From Limnobacter thiooxidans (GTDB taxonomy: Bacteria > Pseudomonadota > Gammaproteobacteria > Burkholderiales > Burkholderiaceae_B), in assembly GCF_036323495.1 (NCBI RefSeq), contig NZ_AP028947.1:744001-808000 (forward strand): a DNA stretch of 64,000 nt, read 5' to 3'. Below the pieces are notes generated by a model. The model did no database searches. It saw nothing but the letters and a program-made list of their open reading frames with translations, and had not been told where the DNA came from. The position numbers and the translations under genes are program-made. Position 1 is the stretch's first letter. Each line of letters opens with the position of its first letter. This document shows, in pieces, positions 45,690 to 54,327 of this stretch.

Positions 45690-46805
45690 TCAAAACATGC
45701 GTTCAACGCGCCAGGTTTGATATTTCAACGCCAGCACTGCACCACCAACAATACTCGCCAAGGCCACGAAGGAGGGCAGTGACAGGGTGCTAACACCGCT
45801 GAGACCCTGGCCCACTGTGCATCCCATTGCGAGTACACCGCCCACGCCCATCAAGACCGCACCAACTGTGTGGTTGGCCGTGTCTTCTACACCTTGGAAA
45901 GTTTCCCAACGAAATGATTTTTCAGTCAGGGAGCTGCCAGCAGCGCCCAGGATGACCCCAAAACAGGCCACAACCCCCACGGTGAGTACACGCGATATAT
46001 CCGAGAAGAACATTAGCCATTCCAGCGTGTAGGCATAGGGCGCTACAAAGCTGAAGCCTTCTGCCCTGTTGGCGTAAGTTCCAAGGTATGCCGCTTCCAG
46101 GGTGTCTGGGTGTTCCGGAATGTAAGCAACCTGAAAAACCACCCACCAGGCGGCTGCCACCGTCAAGCCGACCCCCACACCACCCAGAATAACTTCTTTG
46201 TTCCAGGCCGATTTACTGGCCAATGCCCAGGCCAGCATGATCAAGGGCAGCGCTATGGCGAACACGGCTGTAAGGGATGTAGTGTCTGCAGCGAACAGGC
46301 TTGCCAGCATTTCTGGTAGGTAAGGGCTTGCGCTGAACTCAAACTTAACCGGGTCGAGGAAGTTGGCGCGTAACACACCAAAAACGCCCTTTAACGTCAT
46401 GTAGGCGGTGAGCCCCATGATGACAAATACCATGAGTGCCTTTAAGTTGCCCGCACCCAGTCGAATCAGGGTTTTGCTGCCGCAACCGGATGCTAGAACC
46501 ATGCCCGCGCCGAAAAGCAGCCCGCCAGTAATGCCAGAAAGCCAGGACCACTGCGTGCCAAGGTAAATCGTGTCGTTCAGGTTTGCCTGGCCGGCAATGC
46601 TGAGCGATTGCAGACCCAGGGCCGCCACCGCGATGGCTACAACCCACATGCGCATTCGGTTCCAGTCACCAAAGTTGACTACGTCAGCCACAGCACCCAT
46701 GGTGCAGAAATGGGTTCGATGCGAGACAGCACCGAATGCAAGGCCAACGGCAAAGGTTGCCCAAAGCACAGTGTCTTGAATATGGCTGACGTTGATTTCT
46801 TCCAT
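45690..46805 (-). CDS. YeeE/YedE-family sulfur (thiosulfate) transporter
   Basis: A 371-residue membrane protein with about nine or ten hydrophobic segments. The conserved cysteine motifs that pass thiosulfate through YeeE (TsuA) are present: SHRTHFCTMGAV (C34), LASGCGSKTLIRLGAGNLKA (C108) and the C-terminal AMGCTVGQGLSG. The internal repeat of GxxxASGC/GxxxxMGC reflects the two-fold fold. No TusA-like YeeD gene is beside it. It would import thiosulfate or a related sulfur compound for assimilation or oxidation. The start ATG 46805 is close behind a hairpin. Confidence 0.88.
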   Translation of the reverse strand: MEEINVSHIQDTVLWATFAVGLAFGAVSHRTHFCTMGAVADVVNFGDWNRMRMWVVAIAVAALGLQSLSIAGQANLNDTIYLGTQWSWLSGITGGLLFGAGMVLASGCGSKTLIRLGAGNLKALMVFVIMGLTAYMTLKGVFGVLRANFLDPVKFEFSASPYLPEMLASLFAADTTSLTAVFAIALPLIMLAWALASKSAWNKEVILGGVGVGLTVAAAWWVVFQVAYIPEHPDTLEAAYLGTYANRAEGFSFVAPYAYTLEWLMFFSDISRVLTVGVVACFGVILGAAGSSLTEKSFRWETFQGVEDTANHTVGAVLMGVGGVLAMGCTVGQGLSGVSTLSLPSFVALASIVGGAVLALKYQTWRVERMF

Positions 46806-46809
46806 GACT

Positions 46810-46833
46810 GGGCACCTTTGTTGTGAAGTGCCC
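46810..46833 (-). promoter_or_regulatory. Leader hairpin next to the YeeE start
   Basis: On the minus strand GGGCAC-N12-GTGCCC ends four bases before the ATG. The likely ribosome site AAAGG lies at the end of the loop and in the stem, so the hairpin could limit translation. It is short (6 bp). Confidence 0.35.
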
Positions 46834-46901
46834 GTATTTTAACCACGGTCGCGCGTTTGTGTCCGCAACCAGTGTGTTTTATTTGCGAGGTTTACCGAGG
46901 T

Positions 46902-47651
46902 TCATTTCAAGGCAGCCAAGCGTGTTTTAGCGCTTGCAGCTGCGGGGCTGTCAGGGTATTTGGTGATCAGCTCGTTCAATGTTTTCTTGGCGCCAGGGAT
47001 GCTTTTCAGTTCAAGTTGTGAGCTGGCCATGCTGAGAAGTGCATCGGGTGCGCGCGGGCTGTCGGGGAAGTCTTTGGCCAGATCACGCTGGGTGATCAAT
47101 GCCGTCTTGTAGTCGCTCAGGGCAAACTGGGTACTGCCCAAAAAATAGCGAACCTGTGGCTCAAGCCTGCTTTTTGAATGTTTGGCCAGAAATTGCTGGA
47201 ATTGCGCAGCAGCGTCTTTGTAGTTGCCTGCCTTGAAATGGTCAAGGCCAGCTTGGTAGTCGCTGAATTGTTCGGGGGGTACTGATAATTCTTCACCGTC
47301 AAGCTGTACGGGCTTGGGTTCAAGCTTTTTGATACGCTCGTCAAGGTTGAGGTAAAGCACCTTGTTGTCTTCTTGCAGCTTGCGAATATTGTTGTTGGCA
47401 ACTTCAAGATCGCCACGCAAGCGGGCGATCTCTCGGTCTTTTTCAGTCAGGGTCTGGGCTTGTGAAAGAACCTGACCCTGATTGGCTGACTCCATTCGGG
47501 CGACTCGATCTTCAAGCACCTTGACCTGCTGGCGTAATTCCAGAATGGCCCTGCGAGCTTCCGTGTCATCAAAAATTGCGAAAGCAGAATTTGATGCAAG
47601 GGTGCAAAACAGGGCTGCAGCCCAGGCTGTTTGCTTGAAGTTTAAAGTCAT
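46902..47651 (-). CDS. cpoB: CpoB (YbgF), Tol-Pal associated division coordinator
   Basis: A 249-residue periplasmic protein with a signal peptide (ALFCTLASNSAFA), an N-terminal coiled coil (about 25-100; RRAILELRQQVKVLEDRVARME) that trimerises, and C-terminal TPR repeats (about 125-249; YQAGLDHFKAGNYKDAAAQFQQFL, SRLEPQVRYFLGSTQF). In E. coli it couples PBP1B and LpoB with Tol during constriction. It is the last gene of the tol operon, 18 bp after pal. Confidence 0.94.
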   Translation of the reverse strand: MTLNFKQTAWAAALFCTLASNSAFAIFDDTEARRAILELRQQVKVLEDRVARMESANQGQVLSQAQTLTEKDREIARLRGDLEVANNNIRKLQEDNKVLYLNLDERIKKLEPKPVQLDGEELSVPPEQFSDYQAGLDHFKAGNYKDAAAQFQQFLAKHSKSRLEPQVRYFLGSTQFALSDYKTALITQRDLAKDFPDSPRAPDALLSMASSQLELKSIPGAKKTLNELITKYPDSPAAASAKTRLAALK

Positions 47652-47669
47652 CTCGATGGAAATCCTTGA

Positions 47670-48197
47670 TTACTGGTAAGCGATGTCGGAACGACGGTTT
47701 TCAGCATACGCTGCTTCATTGCTGCCAGTTGCTTTTGGCTTTTCTTTGCCAAAGCTTACTGTTTCGATTTGGGCTTCTTTCACACCCAAAGCCAACATCA
47801 ATGTTTTCACTGCGTCTGCACGGCGCTGGCCCAATGCCAGGTTGTATTCCGCGCCACCACGCTCGTCAGTGTTGCCTTGTACTACAACCTTGCGGTTGGG
47901 GTTGGCAACCAGGTATTTGGCGTGGTTTTGTACCAGTTCACGGTACTCTGACTTGACAGTGTAGCTGTCGTAGTCAAAGTAAACGCTGCGCTTGGCCAGA
48001 ACACCTTGTGGGTCGTTCAGTGGATCTGCATCACCTGGGGTTACGGTGGGAACTGCACGGCCGTCCGTTCCATCGGGTGCTTTGCCAGTTTTTGTTTCCA
48101 CAGCAGGCTTGTCGTTCAAAGGAACGGCAGAGCTACAAGCGGCCAACACGGCCACCATTGCTGAAATCGCCAAGTACTTGACCATTGAGTGTTTCAT
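47670..48197 (-). CDS. pal: Peptidoglycan-associated lipoprotein Pal
   Basis: A 175-residue outer-membrane lipoprotein. The lipobox is LAAC (AVLAACSSAVP). The OmpA-like domain (about 70-175) has VYFDYDSYTVKSEYRELV, QGNTDERGGAEYNLALGQRRADAV with the meso-DAP-binding Asp and Arg, and FGKEKPKATGSNEAAYAENRRSD. It anchors the outer membrane to peptidoglycan and binds TolB. A GGAG ribosome site precedes the ATG at 48197. Confidence 0.97.
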   Translation of the reverse strand: MKHSMVKYLAISAMVAVLAACSSAVPLNDKPAVETKTGKAPDGTDGRAVPTVTPGDADPLNDPQGVLAKRSVYFDYDSYTVKSEYRELVQNHAKYLVANPNRKVVVQGNTDERGGAEYNLALGQRRADAVKTLMLALGVKEAQIETVSFGKEKPKATGSNEAAYAENRRSDIAYQ

Positions 48198-48253
48198 TTC
48201 TATCTCCAGACCTAAAGGTTTTCAGTTTAAAACTAGTTAAAACAAATTCAAAT

Positions 48254-49591
48254 TCAATCGTTTAAAAAAGGGCCCCATGTGGGTTCCGCAATGTCAGCGC
48301 CTGAACTGCTCAAGCTGTACTTGATGCGTCCGTCCTTTGACACCACAGCCAGGGTCCCTTTGCCCCCCGCTTTGGTCGCATACAGAATATAGCGTCCATT
48401 GGGCGAGAAGCTTGGGCTTTCGTCGCGACCCGTATTGGTCAGCAGCATTTCAGTGCCGCCTGCCAAGTCCAGAACCGCTATTTTAAATTGCCCGTCTCGA
48501 CGAGTCACGTATGTCAAAGTTTTGTCATCGGGACTGATCCGAGGGGAGATATTGTATCCACCTTCGAATGTCACGCGTGATGCATCACCGCCATTTGTGC
48601 CCATTCGATAAACTTGGGGGCCGCCTCCGCGATCCGACGTGAAGTAAATGCTTCGACCGTCGTGACTGTAGGCAGGTTCCGTATTGATTCCACTTGTGTT
48701 CGTCAATTTATTAAGACCAGATCCGTCAGAATCCATCGAGAATATTTGGGATCCACCTTCTTTGGTCAACACCACAGCCAACTGTTGGCCATTTGCTGAC
48801 CAGGCCGGCGCGCTGTTGCTACCCTTGAAATTTGCAAGCGCCTTGCGGCGCCCGGTGGCCAATGTGTGTACAAATACCACCGGCTTGCGGGTTTCGAACG
48901 AAACATAAGCAAGTTGTGTACCGTCTGGCGACCAAGCTGGGGAAATAATGGGTTCTTTAGAGGCAAGTGCAACTTGTGGGTTTGCACCGTCAGCATCCGC
49001 AATGATCAGGCGATACCGGCCTGGGGACTTTTCAACATAAGCCAGGCGAGTTGAAAACACACCTTTTTCACCCAAAAGTTTTTCGTAAACGAAATCGGCA
49101 ATTTTGTGGGCATGCAGGCGCAACGCCGATGGTGCAATGACGTAGCTGAATTTGCCAAGGGATTTTTGCTGTGCGGTATCGTGCAGGTTAAACCGCAGAT
49201 CCAACCGGCCGTCGGGCAGTTTTTTGACTGAACCCACGATGAGCGCATCTACGCCGATCGATTTCCACGCACTGGGGTCGATCATGGTTGTTTCATTTAG
49301 CTCAATATTGCTGGTCGTGTTGATGGCCCGAAAAAACCCACTGCGCACCAAATCGCTCTCAATGACTTTTTTGATGTCTTCTGGCAAGCCTTGGTTGCCC
49401 TGAAATGGGGCAGCGGAGAAGGCTATCTGGTTGGTGCCCACACCGGTGATGTCGATTTTCAACTGGGCGTGTGCCTGGTTGGACAAAAGCATGAAAGCGG
49501 TGGTCGCCAGCAGCGCAAAAGCAAGCTGGCGCAGGCGCCCCCGCAGGGCAAAAAAGAGATTTGGATGCATGAATGGTTTTACGTAGTTCAT
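48254..49591 (-). CDS. tolB: Tol-Pal system protein TolB
   Basis: A 445-residue periplasmic protein with a signal peptide ending SNQAHAQ, an N-terminal alpha/beta domain (LKIDITGVGTNQIAFSAAPF) and a six-bladed propeller of WD40-like PD40 units (ISPAWSPDGTQLAYVS, SAPAWSANGQQLAVVL, EPAYSHDGRSIYFTSDRGG, SPSFSPNGRYILYAT). It passes between TolA and Pal. The ATG at 49591 precedes an in-frame ATG at 49570; the signal peptide works from either. Confidence 0.96.
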   Translation of the reverse strand: MNYVKPFMHPNLFFALRGRLRQLAFALLATTAFMLLSNQAHAQLKIDITGVGTNQIAFSAAPFQGNQGLPEDIKKVIESDLVRSGFFRAINTTSNIELNETTMIDPSAWKSIGVDALIVGSVKKLPDGRLDLRFNLHDTAQQKSLGKFSYVIAPSALRLHAHKIADFVYEKLLGEKGVFSTRLAYVEKSPGRYRLIIADADGANPQVALASKEPIISPAWSPDGTQLAYVSFETRKPVVFVHTLATGRRKALANFKGSNSAPAWSANGQQLAVVLTKEGGSQIFSMDSDGSGLNKLTNTSGINTEPAYSHDGRSIYFTSDRGGGPQVYRMGTNGGDASRVTFEGGYNISPRISPDDKTLTYVTRRDGQFKIAVLDLAGGTEMLLTNTGRDESPSFSPNGRYILYATKAGGKGTLAVVSKDGRIKYSLSSSGADIAEPTWGPFLND

Positions 49592-49605
49592 TGTTTCACT
49601 GAAAA

Positions 49606-50511
49606 TTAAACGTCTTTTGGACGGAATGAGAGGACAAGCACAGGCTCCACTGAGCCATCGTCAGCCTTGGGTAAGGGGCTTGAGCGCTGAAGTGCACGTT
49701 CCACAGCGCTGTCCCATGCTGGCAACCCACTGCTTTTTTTCTGAGTGATCGACACAATTTCACCGCTTGGAAGTTGTTTGACTTCAAAAACGGCTTCCGG
49801 GTTTCCGCTGACAGAATCTGCGCCCGGGAACACCAGTTTACTGCGAACATATTGCCGAATTTTGTCGCTGTATTGGGCTTTGTTTCTGCTGCTGCCCGCG
49901 GATGTGCTGCCCGTATTGGGTGCGCCGCCCATAATACGCGCCAATTCTTCCTGCCGAAGTTTTTTGGCCAGTTCAGGGTCAATTTTCGGTTCGGGCTTTG
50001 GCTCTGGCTTTTTGGCCTCTGGCTTTGGTTCGGGCTTCTTCGGCTCAGGTTTCTTGGGCTCAGGTTTCGGTTCGGGCTTTTTGGGCTCTGGCTTGGGCTC
50101 GGGTTTTGGTTTGACTTCCTTTTTGGGAAGTTCGATGTCCGCCTTTGGGGGTTGAACCGGCTTGGGTGGCGGTGGTGTTTCAACCACCGGCTCGGGTTTT
50201 GGTGGTTCAGGCACCGGTTCGGGTTTTGGCTGGGGCACGGCAATCGGTTGATTGGCGGGCAATTCCGACCAGAGCACTGCTTCAAATGCGGCGGGCTTTT
50301 CCGTGTTCCAGTTGAGGCCTACCACGAAAAATGCGACCAAGGCCAAGTGTGCCAGCAGTGAAGCGGTTAAACCGGCTTTTTCACCGGTGTGGTCCACTGG
50401 CGGGTCCAGGCGCGACTGGAGCCCGCTTTCCTTGCTCATTTTGGAAAGCAGGTCCTGGTGGGCTGTGGTGAAGTTCCAGCCCCTGCTGGGCGGTGTCAAT
50501 TCAGAGCTCAT
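49606..50511 (-). CDS. tolA: TolA, energy-transducing Tol protein
   Basis: A 301-residue protein with one membrane segment (about residues 46-65, with the TolQ/R contact type LAHLALVAFFV), a middle of Pro-Lys-Glu repeats (KPEPKPEPKK, residues 90-180) and a C-terminal TonB/TolA domain (about 215-301; KIRQYVRSKLVFPG). The domain is TonB-C-like rather than the longer enterobacterial TolA-III. The rigid KPEP spacer replaces the Ala-rich helix of E. coli TolA. It overlaps tolR by 4 bp. Position inside tolQRAB favours TolA over TonB. Confidence 0.92.
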   Translation of the reverse strand: MSSELTPPSRGWNFTTAHQDLLSKMSKESGLQSRLDPPVDHTGEKAGLTASLLAHLALVAFFVVGLNWNTEKPAAFEAVLWSELPANQPIAVPQPKPEPVPEPPKPEPVVETPPPPKPVQPPKADIELPKKEVKPKPEPKPEPKKPEPKPEPKKPEPKKPEPKPEAKKPEPKPEPKIDPELAKKLRQEELARIMGGAPNTGSTSAGSSRNKAQYSDKIRQYVRSKLVFPGADSVSGNPEAVFEVKQLPSGEIVSITQKKSSGLPAWDSAVERALQRSSPLPKADDGSVEPVLVLSFRPKDV

Positions 50512-50936
50512 TTGCTTTTGGGCTTCACCAACAGGCCGACTTTCTGGATTTGTGCGCTTTGCAGGGCGTCCATGGCGTCCACTACGGACTGGTATTGAAT
50601 TGCTTTTTCGGCAGAAATTACCACCGGCCGATCGGGCTCATCGCCTTGCAGTTTTTTCACTTCCGCAGCCAGATCTGAAAGCGCTACCTCGGTGCTTTTG
50701 TTGGTTTTCATGTCTTTGACGACCAAGTTCCCGACTTGCCGCACTGTGACTTCAATTGGGCGCATTTGCTTTGGCGGGTTGGTGTTCGCCATCGATGGTA
50801 GGTCGATCACCGAGGGTGTGATCATGGGGGCCGTGACCATGAAAATGATCAGTAGCACCAACATCACATCGATGTAGGGCACCACGTTGATCTCGTTCAT
50901 GGCGCGTCTGGATTTGCGTCCAAGTTCGGCTTTCAT
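50508..50936 (-). CDS. tolR: TolR, ExbD-family proton-channel subunit
   Basis: A 142-residue protein with one N-terminal membrane helix that holds the essential Asp (NVVPYIDVMLVLLIIFMVTAPM) and a periplasmic domain (VTVRQVGNLVV, VVISAEKAIQYQSVVDAMDALQSAQIQKVGLLV). It works with TolQ as the motor for TolA. It overlaps tolA by 4 bp and follows tolQ by 19 bp. Confidence 0.97.
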   Translation of the reverse strand: MKAELGRKSRRAMNEINVVPYIDVMLVLLIIFMVTAPMITPSVIDLPSMANTNPPKQMRPIEVTVRQVGNLVVKDMKTNKSTEVALSDLAAEVKKLQGDEPDRPVVISAEKAIQYQSVVDAMDALQSAQIQKVGLLVKPKSK

Positions 50937-50955
50937 TGAATAGACTTCCTGTGGA

Positions 50956-51633
50956 TTAGTGCTGACGCTGCAGAATGTTCAAGAACTCTTCGACGAAAGA
51001 CTCAAACTGTGTGGAAAGGCGGTCTATGTCGTTCGCATAGCGGTTGTACGCCACCACCGCCGGGATGGCTGCGAACAGGCCAATTGCTGTTGCAATCAGC
51101 GCTTCGGCAATACCCGGCGCAACCGAGGCCAGCGTGGCTTGTTGTACATTGGCCAAGCCAACAAAGGCGTGCATGATGCCCCACACCGTGCCAAACAGGC
51201 CGATGTAGGGGCTGACTGATCCGGCAGAAGCCAAAAACGGCAGGTTGCGTTCAAGAATTTCGTTTTCGCGCTGAAAAGCCGCCTTCATGGCGCGGCGGGA
51301 ACCGTCAATGATCAGGGAATAGTCGGTCAAGCCTTTTTTGTCGCGGGCGCGAAGAAATTCGCTCATGCCGGCTTCAAAAATTCGCTCAAGTGGGCCGGCT
51401 TCATTTCGGCGCATTCCCGCACGTTGAAACAGCGTGTTCAAGTCGCCTCCGGACCAGAACTCTTCTTCGAATTTGTCAGCTTGTTGCTTGGTGCGTTTGA
51501 GCACAGCCCATTTCTTGAAAATGGTGGCCCAGGAAGCAAGAGAAATCATGACCAGAATCAGCATGACCAACTGGACAACCAGGCTGGCCTCTGCGATCAG
51601 GGAAATGAACGACATGTCGGTAGAGATATCCAT
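50956..51633 (-). CDS. tolQ: TolQ, ExbB/MotA-family motor subunit
   Basis: A 225-residue inner-membrane protein with three helices and the proton-channel region (SVSPYIGLFGTVWGIMHAFVGL, PGIAEALIATAIGLFAAIPAVVAYNR). It forms the proton channel with TolR. The ATG at 51633 starts MDISTDMSFISLIAEASLVVQ; an in-frame TTG six bases earlier is less likely. ybgC lies 43 bp upstream in the same direction. Confidence 0.96.
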   Translation of the reverse strand: MDISTDMSFISLIAEASLVVQLVMLILVMISLASWATIFKKWAVLKRTKQQADKFEEEFWSGGDLNTLFQRAGMRRNEAGPLERIFEAGMSEFLRARDKKGLTDYSLIIDGSRRAMKAAFQRENEILERNLPFLASAGSVSPYIGLFGTVWGIMHAFVGLANVQQATLASVAPGIAEALIATAIGLFAAIPAVVAYNRYANDIDRLSTQFESFVEEFLNILQRQH

Positions 51634-51676
51634 TAACAATCCGCGGTAAGGAAAATGATTTGTTCCGAGTAACGCA

Positions 51677-52081
51677 CTAAAGCATCAATTGGTTGAGTTG
51701 AGCGAAAACAGCGGGTGGTATTGCACTGGGTTTCAAGGTTTGCGTATTGACACAGCCCACCTTGGTTTTTCCCTCGCAAAGGACCTCGCCATTGCGCGTT
51801 ACTGTTTGCTTGAAGACAGCCGAAACACGCTTAAGTTCAGCAAGTTCCACTGATATTTCAAGTACATCCTCAAGTTTAGCAGACCGCAGGTAGTTCAACT
51901 CTGTCCGGCTGACAACGAAGACCATTTGATGGTCATTCATGAGCGATTTCATGCCGATACTTTCTTGTAGGAACCACTCGCTTCGAGCCCTTTCCATGAA
52001 CTTGAGGTAGTTGCCGTAATACACGATGCCACCAGCATCAGTATCTTCAAAATACACGCGCAGGGAAAACTTGAATGTCAT
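51677..52081 (-). CDS. ybgC: YbgC-type acyl-CoA thioesterase
   Basis: A 134-residue hotdog-fold thioesterase. The active-site pattern VYFEDTDAGGIVYYGNYLKFMERARSEWF includes the catalytic Asp. YbgC proteins act on short-chain or polar acyl-CoA and ACP thioesters and start the tol operon, as here. The ATG at 52081 begins MTFKFSLRVYFED; the longer frame to 52162 adds residues unlike the family and would overlap the divergent promoter. Confidence 0.94.
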   Translation of the reverse strand: MTFKFSLRVYFEDTDAGGIVYYGNYLKFMERARSEWFLQESIGMKSLMNDHQMVFVVSRTELNYLRSAKLEDVLEISVELAELKRVSAVFKQTVTRNGEVLCEGKTKVGCVNTQTLKPSAIPPAVFAQLNQLML

Positions 52082-52214
52082 GACACCACCTAGGTCTAGT
52101 ATGCTAACGGTATTGTAAGCAGGAGAGGAACTGCCCCTCGGGGTTGAAGGGTCCTGCCGCAACCCAATGATTAACCGACTATATCAATTACAAAGAGAAG
52201 CGGAGACTACAGAG

Positions 52215-53711
52215 ATGGCAAAAAATATCCCTTTGCTGGATGCATCCTGGTTGTATGTTGAGTCCAAAGAAGCGCCCATGCATGTGGGCAGCATGGCGAT
52301 TTTCACAGTGCCTGAGGGCGAAACATCCCAGCAGGCCATTGCACGAATTGTTCAAATGCTGCGTGCCTCCGTGGAGTTCGCGCCCCCCTTCAACTATCGC
52401 TTGTCCAGTCCTCGCTTGTTGACTTTGATGCCCAAGTGGATTGAGGCTGACAAGATTGACCTGGATTACCATTTCCGTCACAGCGCCTTGCCAGCACCCG
52501 GCGGAGAGCGCGAGTTGGGTACCTTGATTTCGCGTTTGCACTCTCACCCACTGGACTTCCGCAAACCGCTGTGGGAAATGCACCTGATTGAAGGGTTGTA
52601 TGGCAACCGATTCGCGCTGTACACCAAGATGCACCATTCGCTAATGGATGGTGTGGGCGGTATGCGTCTGATGGAACGAATTTTTGGCAAGTCGGCCAAG
52701 GAAAGCATGGGCTTGCCAGCGCCTTGGTCTGTAGGCACAGTCAGCCGCAAGAAAAAGAGCACCGAGCCGCAACATTTTGCGGACCAGGCCCGTGAGGCCT
52801 GGGAGGCTGCCAAGCTGAGCGGTCAGTCCCTGCCTGCAGCGGGGCGCGCGCTGATGGATTTGGTGCGTGAGGCTGTCAAGCCGACCGACCCGGCCCTGGC
52901 GACTCCGTTCTCAGGCCCCCGTTCGATTGTGAACAGAAGGGTGGGGGGCGCGCGTCGCCTGGCTACCCAGACCTATCCGCTGGAGCGCGTTCGCGCTGTG
53001 GCAGATGCGGCGAAGGTCAGTGTGAATGATATTTTTCTGGCAATTTGCTCTAGTTCAATTCGCCGTTATCTGCTGGAACGGGACGCGCTGCCTGCGGAAT
53101 CGCTGACGGCTGGTTTGCCTGTGTCTGTTCGCCCGGCAGATGACCTGGACGGCGGCAATGCCATCAGTTTCATCATTGCCAACCTGTACACCACCGAGAG
53201 CGATCCCTTGGTGCGGTTGAATGAAATTCACCGTTCCACGCAATTGGCCAAGACCAATTTGCAGGCCATGCCCAAAGAGGCCATCAACAACTACACCATC
53301 ATGCTGATGGCACCGATGATGTTGCAACTGGTTTCAGGGCTGGGTGGTTTGACCCGGCCAATTTTCAACACAGTGATTTCAAACGTGCCTGGCCCGTCCC
53401 AGGACTTGTATTTCTCCGGTTGCAGGTTGGAACAGTTCTACCCGATTTCGCTGATTCCGCATGGGCAGGCTTTGAATATCACTGTGGTGAGTTATTCCGG
53501 GCAGTTCAACGTGGCGTTTACGGGTGACCACGATGCATTGCCATCCATGCAGCGTTTGTCTGTTTACACCGGTGAAGCGCTTGAGGAACTGGAATCGGTG
53601 CTTGGGGTGAAGTGGGAAAGCAAGACTGCCGAGCCCACGGCTGCACCAGTTGCGGCCAAGCCTGCAGCGCGCAAGACTGCAACCCGCAAGACTGCAACCC
53701 GCAAGGCTTGA
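52215..53711 (+). CDS. Wax ester synthase/diacylglycerol acyltransferase (WS/DGAT)
   Basis: A 498-residue enzyme of the WS/DGAT family that joins fatty acyl-CoA with alcohols or diacylglycerol to make storage lipid. The catalytic motif is HHSLMDG (H140, H141, D145). Other blocks are PLLDASWLYVESKEAPMHVG at the start, SRLHSHPLDFRKPLWEMHLIEGL, and NTVISNVPGPSQDLYFSG near the end. The last 20 residues are a basic repeat (ARKTATRKTATRKA). The ATG at 52215 with GGAG upstream is chosen over an in-frame ATG at 52167. Confidence 0.93.
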   Translation: MAKNIPLLDASWLYVESKEAPMHVGSMAIFTVPEGETSQQAIARIVQMLRASVEFAPPFNYRLSSPRLLTLMPKWIEADKIDLDYHFRHSALPAPGGERELGTLISRLHSHPLDFRKPLWEMHLIEGLYGNRFALYTKMHHSLMDGVGGMRLMERIFGKSAKESMGLPAPWSVGTVSRKKKSTEPQHFADQAREAWEAAKLSGQSLPAAGRALMDLVREAVKPTDPALATPFSGPRSIVNRRVGGARRLATQTYPLERVRAVADAAKVSVNDIFLAICSSSIRRYLLERDALPAESLTAGLPVSVRPADDLDGGNAISFIIANLYTTESDPLVRLNEIHRSTQLAKTNLQAMPKEAINNYTIMLMAPMMLQLVSGLGGLTRPIFNTVISNVPGPSQDLYFSGCRLEQFYPISLIPHGQALNITVVSYSGQFNVAFTGDHDALPSMQRLSVYTGEALEELESVLGVKWESKTAEPTAAPVAAKPAARKTATRKTATRKA

Positions 53712-53769
53712 GTCGACTAACGCCGGGTGGTTTTTTGGGCCCACACGGCTTAAAGCCCACTCAGCGCGA

Positions 53770-53932
53770 ACTCCAATCGCTCGCCTGAAAACCTGGTTTT
53801 CCCTTTTTGAAATTCATATTGACTCAACACACTCGACAAAAGAGATGGTCGAGTGTGTTGTCGGCTTGCAGCCGAACGTTGCATGTGAACTTCAAACGGG
53901 CAGGTTTTCTTGAATGGCGAAGCGATTGGAGT
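53770..53932 (-). repeat. Branched palindromic element E3 (copy of E2, inverted)
   Basis: Ends: ACTCCAATCGC (53770-53780)/GCGATTGGAGT (53922-53932), CGCC/GGCG, GAAAACCTG (53787-53795)/CAGGTTTTC (53901-53909), and TTTGAAATTCATAT with ATGTGAACTTCAAA (two mismatches). At the apex are AACACACTCGAC-N10-GTCGAGTGTGTT (53826-53859) and TCGGCT-TGC-AGCCGA (53861-53875). The block 53856-53886 is the reverse complement of E2 41731-41761 at 29 of 31 bases. Confidence 0.85.
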
Positions 53933-54162
53933 CTCGCTGCTGAGTGTGCGCTAAGGTGTCGGTAATTGATCGCACATGTGTGGGCAGCAACTGTGACGGG
54001 GTTGACACTGGCGGTGCGTTGGTCTGCGGGGTGATCGGGCTACATCAGCGCTCAGTTGGCCGTGCTCGTTGAAGAACCGGAGCTGGTGAGGTCTCCATAG
54101 GTGTGGCTTTGAACCCGCTGCCCGCAAGACCAGCCTGCCGGCTTGGCCTCCCCGGCAGTGCG

Positions 54163-54326
54163 CTTGCCTGTTCCGCAAATTCAGGAAAACCGCCCCTTTT
54201 TGACCCAGCCCATTGCGTGTGCCTGGAGGGCACCACAGAGTCCTCGGCCATCTTTTTTGCCGAGGCGCTGTGAGCAGTGGGTGTGTCAAAAAGGGATCAG
54301 CGGTTTTTCGTGCGGGATCGGGCAAG
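54163..54326. repeat. Branched palindromic element E4
   Basis: Paired arms: CTTGCC (54163-54168)/GGCAAG (54321-54326), TTCCGCA/TGCGGGA, AAAACCGC (54186-54193)/GCGGTTTT (54300-54307), CCTTTTTGAC (54195-54204)/GTCAAAAAGG (54285-54294), and CCCATTGC/GCAGTGGG. At the apex are GTGCC-TGGAG-GGCAC (54219-54233) and CCTCGGC-N10-GCCGAGG (54242-54265; loop CATCTTTTTT). The sequence differs from E2/E3, but the architecture is the same. Confidence 0.75.
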
Positions 54327-54327
54327 G

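Noticed and set aside
49606..50511. TonB
   Set aside because: The end domain is TonB-like, but the gene lies inside an intact tolQ-tolR-tolB-pal operon with 4-bp overlap to tolR, so TolA is the better name.
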